Part shown: in pieces, positions 59,870-64,000 of the stretch | Layout: each line of letters begins with the position of its first letter | Position numbering within the stretch: position 1 is the stretch's first letter | Source: Kuschelorhynchus macadamiae | Lineage: Eukaryota > Arthropoda > Insecta > Coleoptera > Curculionidae | NCBI GenBank assembly: GCA_030620095.1 | Contig: JAUTXW010000204.1 | Location: forward strand, 558,001 to 622,000 | Length of the DNA: 64,000 bases | Direction of reading: 5' to 3' | Notes under the pieces: generated by a model | Seen by the model: the letters and a program-made list of their open reading frames with translations, nothing else | Told to the model about the DNA's origin: nothing | Database searches by the model: none | Position numbers and translations under genes: made by a program

Positions 59870-60990
59870 AAACAAAACAGCTTTTGTACCTTAAGATAAT
59901 TAGGTTATAAAATTTAAGTAAAGGGACCGTAGGTTAGACAGACATTGTTAATTCCAAATGTAGAATTATTTTTGAACTACATCTGTTATGTTTACTGCAG
60001 TCTTTTCTGAGTGTGGGTACCGCAGGACCATTAGGCGTTTTGACGTATCCTCTGATAGTCGAGTTAATTTAGGTCCTAGTTGATTACCTGCACTGTTAAA
60101 ATATGATATTAAGTAAATCGCATTATCATTCCCCCGATAACTACATTACTGATGATTATGTGTAAGAATTTGGGTAAAATTTATCGGGTAGTTTTACCTG
60201 GTTTTAGCACATTGGGGCCACAAAATCAGAGAATATTAAATAACGTTTGAACCTTTAAACTTCGAGCAGCAAGTAGCTTTAAAGGGTAAGTCTTCGATCT
60301 CCATAAATAATTTTTTGTAACCATTTTCTCAGCGATAATATACACATCTTTATATAAAATTTTGAATTAATCGTTAAAATGTATAAATTCTTAAATAATA
60401 AGCTGTATAATAAAAAAAATGTAATATCTTATCTCAATTTTAGTATTTTTATCTTAATTAGATGTGCCATAATTTTTTTATTGCCTATATCTTCATAGAA
60501 AAATTAACCGTGCTTATAAAAATATTCCTTACTGGAACCACTTTTCTTGTTATAAAATCATAACTGCTCTCTAGAAGCGTTATTTTAGCTAGGGTTGAGT
60601 CAAATACCTTTTAAATATTTATTTCATGTCATCTTCTGGGTGAAACCTGCAAGCAAAGGATATTACTTTATTTTTATATAATATTAAAATGATATTGGGA
60701 TTGTTTACTAGTAACTAAGAGCTAACCTAAAACCCAAATTATAAAACTATATACAGAGAAATTTGTCACAGAATTTTAAGAAACAGTACACATGCCCTGG
60801 AGATTCCCAAGTAACAAAAAAAAAATATGTAAAAAAGGCTCATTTACAAACTACTGAACAGAAAGCTTGAGGTTTTATTTCAAGTGTGATGAGGTTTCAC
60901 GCTTCAAGCTTTTAAGAAAATATTAAAATTTTTAAAAGTTCTGTCTTATCTTATATAAATTTAATTATTTTTTACTTTTCAGTTCAATAG

Positions 60991-60991
<1 letters not shown>
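59870..60991. other. Non-coding; probably Penelope 3' flank, then unrecognised
   Basis: The first part may be the 3' untranslated part of the Penelope-like element, but no terminal repeat was identified. The rest is AT-rich without supported features. Confidence 0.4.

Positions 60992-61039
<48 letters not shown>
60992..61039. repeat. (TA)n microsatellite
   Basis: About 48 bp of TA dinucleotide. Confidence 0.97.
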
Positions 61040-61040
<1 letters not shown>

Positions 61041-61275
61041 TGTTTTTTACTTTTTAGCATTATTTTTTACGTATCTTGTATGATCGATTGAACAACATAA
61101 TATTGTATTGTCATCGGATTTATGTATATATATAAATGTCAGTCAATTCCGATAACGGGAACTGCTTTTTACGTTTATTTTAATTTAAAATTTTTAGCAT
61201 TTTTTACGTCATCGGGTTTATATGTGTATAGCAAATTTCAATGAGTTCCGATAACGGGAATTGCTTCAAAAGTTA
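61040..61275. repeat. Two direct units ending TTCCGATAACGGGAA
   Basis: Units of about 115 bp share TTTTTAGCATT, TTTTTTACGT, GTCATCGG-TTTAT and TTCCGATAACGGGAA-TGCTT. The box CCGATAACGG is itself a near-inverted repeat. 61276-61789 holds nothing else I can name, though its last part may be the LINE below. Confidence 0.75.
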
Positions 61276-61789
61276 CTTGCAAGATTTAACCCAAACATAC
61301 ATACTAACTAATTAACATACAAGTGAAGATAAATAAAAACTTCAAAATATATGAAATATTACCTAAAACCTATTCTTTGAATGTGTGAGTTTGGTTTTAT
61401 TTAGGCGCTGAAAAGTACTATTCATGTTATAAAATTAAACTGACATTTGCGCTGTCAAGGCTCATCGGTAAGGGCAGCTGCCGGTTACGCGATGGTACCT
61501 CGGTGTTAACTGGAATTAAGTCCGTGGTACTTTTTTTTTAAAAGAGGATGTTCCATTCATTTAAATGATTTGAGCCGTTGCATACACAGACATTGACATT
61601 TCAAGCGTACACGACTCTGGACTGGGCTGATGAGATCCGACCTTCTTGTAGCTAGAACAGATCCTATCATTCAGGTTTCGGTGATCTCTTAGAAGTTTCG
61701 TATTATTGTTACGGGGATCAACCTAGGACAAGAAACAGTCTTGCTCTTAAACGTTTTGCGATTATATATCAGGTTGATATTACAACATT

Positions 61790-62525
61790 ATGGCATGTGT
61801 ACAGGAGATCCTTTCTAGAGGTTATTATGACAGGCATATTAAGGCTTTGTGCTCCAGCAGGGTCAACTAGTTGCTTACACCTAAATACTGGAGAGCTCTA
61901 GATTGGCTTTATGAGTCCAATAGGGTTAACCTCAACTGGATGTCTCCGGGGTTATGAGGAGCAGACCAGTTGGGTCGGGAAGAGAGTAACACTGCCTTCA
62001 CGTGACCAGAACCTGCTCTTGGAACTGCACTATTGAACAGTTCCATGTAGAATGGCATGAACAAGCAGAACTCAGACAGCCCAGGAACTGTAGGATCTTC
62101 ATGTCAGACCCTTTCAGTTGTTCTGAAACTGGACTGAACAGAGTCCAACTTAGAGCCATTACCGGGGTCCCAACTGAACACTGGCTGATAAAATATTACC
62201 TTAGTAAGATTGGGCTCGGCAACGAACAACGAAATATCACATAAGCTGTCGAGGTACATCTGTACTGCAGGTTTTGTGGTGCGATAGACAAAACTACCGA
62301 GAATTAGATCTGTCGAGGTGGCAAAGCTTTAGTCAACTGCAGATTGCCCCAAACATCTAAGTGGAGCCCGCGAGCTTATAAAAGGTGCCTGATAGGATCA
62401 TGTCCTTTCTAAAAAGAGAGTGACATTTTGGTCTGAGGCGTCTCCGTGGGGTGAAAGCGCGATGGGCCCCCGCGAGTCCAAGTGCTGTCCTTGTCGGGGT
62501 TCCCTATTAATGTCTAATACAGGCC
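61790..62525 (+). pseudogene. Non-LTR retrotransposon 3' end with RNase H remnant
   Basis: In shifting frames: IKALCSSRVN, YWRALDWLYESNRVNLNWMS and GADQLGREESNTAF, the central and C-terminal part of a retrotransposon RNase H domain. Then EWHEQAELRQPRNCR, LNRVQLRAITGVPTEHWLIK, YYLSKIGLG and YCRFCGAIDKTTE, the conserved Cys-containing tail. The 3' UTR-like part GGGGTGAAAGCGCGATGGGC CCC follows. This fits I/R1/Jockey-type LINEs with RNase H. GC content is higher than in the surroundings. Heavily broken. Confidence 0.85.
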
Positions 62526-63094
62526 TCACAGATCTTGGACACGAATCTAATGTAGTTTTTTTAAATATGATACTATAGATTTTTAAGTTCCAAGAATATT
62601 TGATGTTACCTAATTAAAATTCAACCGTTTTCGAAATAATGAGATATTTATACATAAATGACTGGCCAGGAAAGTAAGAGCGCCCACCCTTTAAGCTTTT
62701 AAATTATTTAAGACTAGAAATAAAGTCAGCGACAAAACTTATATGTGTATTCTGCAGATATAGACTATGATGTAGGGTGGCTTAAAAAATCTTGGGCACC
62801 AACCATGTGCAGATTGTTAGATAGAACTTTATACATATTATTACCACTGATGTAGCGTGGCTTTTTATTATTGGTAGGCCAATATTTATGATTATTGTTG
62901 AATTTTATTTAATTTAGCGAAACATATAGTATACAGGGTCTTTGGGATTTGACTATAAATATTTTAACACGTGATACTATGGACCATTTTGATCAAAAAA
63001 TCTTTTATATTATTTAATTTTGAGCACAACGTTAATCCTTATATTTATTTTATTGTGTAAAACGGTTATTTATATTATTTTTACAAATTAATTC
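62526..63094. other. Non-coding stretch, weak direct repeat only
   Basis: GATGTAGGGTGGCTT (62770) and GATGTAGCGTGGCTT (62850) suggest an 80-bp duplication. Nothing else is recognised. Confidence 0.45.
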
Positions 63095-63930
63095 TTTCGT
63101 AAAAGGGAAGTATTGTAATCGTGAAAAAATCACTCTCCGAAATTTTTTCAGATCTTTACGTTTCAGGGTCTCTAGATGACGAAAAACTTGTTTTCTCAAT
63201 TCCATCAGTCTCCCTGGCTCTCTCTCGGCATAGCTAAAAAACTACTCATCAGATTGACTGTAAATTTTGTCTAAAAATTAAGGGTCACATGTAGTTGACC
63301 TGGTAACATTTTGGTAAAAATCCAATATGGCGAAATAAAATGGCGGCCTAGTGAAATGTTTAAAAAATTATTATTAAAGAACCACTTATCCAATTTATCT
63401 TAAATTTTGCACAAAAATCAAGTATTATGTTAGAATCAACTGGTAAAATTTTGGTACGAATCCAAGACGGCGGAACAAAATGGCGGCGTAATAAAATTTT
63501 AAAAAATCCGGTTTGAAAAACTACTTAATGAATTAATTTCAAATTGTGTGCCATAACTAATTACGGTATAGGGATAAACTAGTAAAATTGTGGTACTAAT
63601 TTAAAATGGCGGCCAAATAAAATGTTTGCAATCGTGAAAATAATCACCTCCTCAGTTTTTACAATCTTCACGTTTTAGCGTTCCCAGATGCCAAAAAACA
63701 TGTTTCGTCAATACCTTCTGTCGGTCTGTATGTTTGTTTGTTAGCATAGCTTAAAAACTACTTACCAGAAGATTGACTTCAAATTTTACTAAAAAATTAA
63801 GGGTCATATGGGGATGAACTGGTAATATTTTGGCAAAAATCCGGTACGCTGGAACAAGATGGCGGCCTAGTGAAGTTAAAAAAAACTATTACTACAAAAC
63901 TATCCGATTTACCTCAAATTTTGTACAAAA
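63095..63930. repeat. Compound ATGGCGG repeat, array 5
   Basis: The clearest array: headers at 63118 and 63632 (514-bp spacing). Between them are three sub-units, each ending near AAAATGGCGGCCTAGTGAAA, AAAATGGCGGCGTAATAAAA or AAATGGCGGCCAAATAAAAT. Headers show ATCGTGAAAAAATCACTC and the CTTCACGTTTTAG partner. A higher-order unit of one header plus three related sub-units can be read directly. Confidence 0.88.
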
Positions 63931-64000
63931 ATCAAGTGTTAATTAGGAAAGGCACAGAGTATACAGCCTTGCTTGACCTCGTTTTTCACGGATATAGGGT

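Noticed and set aside
13080..63930. CRISPR-like interpretation of the spaced ATGGCGG repeats
   Set aside because: Repeats are long, diverged and irregularly spaced, in eukaryotic intronic DNA; there are no cas genes or uniform spacers.

Overview
The window looks like AT-rich nuclear DNA of an insect. Evidence: a spliced acyltransferase gene of insect type, spliceosomal introns, long (TA)n tracts, and a dense load of hAT, mariner/Tc1-like, Penelope-like and non-LTR elements. A beetle or other large-genome insect is plausible, but I cannot fix the order. No operons, rRNA, CRISPR arrays or secure tRNA genes were seen.

Host genes. Two plus-strand exons, 2365-2552 and 40991-41156, belong to a 1-acylglycerol-3-phosphate acyltransferase (AGPAT, PlsC family). 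They are in matching phase and are separated by an intron of about 38.4 kb. The first and last exons were not found in the window. A second likely host exon is a minus-strand terminal exon at 57764-57874. Everything else I recognise is mobile or repetitive DNA, nearly all of it broken.

Layout. 3.5-6.1 kb: a decayed mariner-like element with a 69-bp intron. 6.2-9.9 kb: an inverted-repeat structure holding a 591-bp hAT MITE, (TA)n tracts, a hairpin and a complete hAT element with target-site duplications (7400-9484). 10.0-13.06 kb: a Tc1/mariner-superfamily element with DD(82)E spacing, carrying a nested foldback. 13.1-22.2 kb: three arrays of a compound repeat rich in ATGGCGG boxes (also near 30.5 and 63.5 kb). 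22.9-33.4 kb: two decayed copies of an unclassified Cys-rich protein family, an hAT of the P52rIPK-like type, long inverted duplications and a near-perfect 170-bp-arm palindrome. 34-35.4 kb: a mariner relic. 36.5-40.9 kb: a large foldback whose two arms each received a different insertion. 43.8-51.2 kb: a third copy of the Cys-rich family and a ZMYM1-like hAT split by an intron-containing mariner element with TIRs of about 430 bp. 53.0-56.05 kb: a mariner element with a nested LINE. 58.2-62.5 kb: a MITE, a Penelope-like element with YVDD and GIY-YIG motifs, and an RNase H LINE tail.

Most insertions can be ordered in time because duplicated or inverted sister copies inside the same window preserve the empty sites. 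The best candidates for something undescribed are the three-copy Cys-rich family with its palindromic 3' end, and the compound ATGGCGG repeat.
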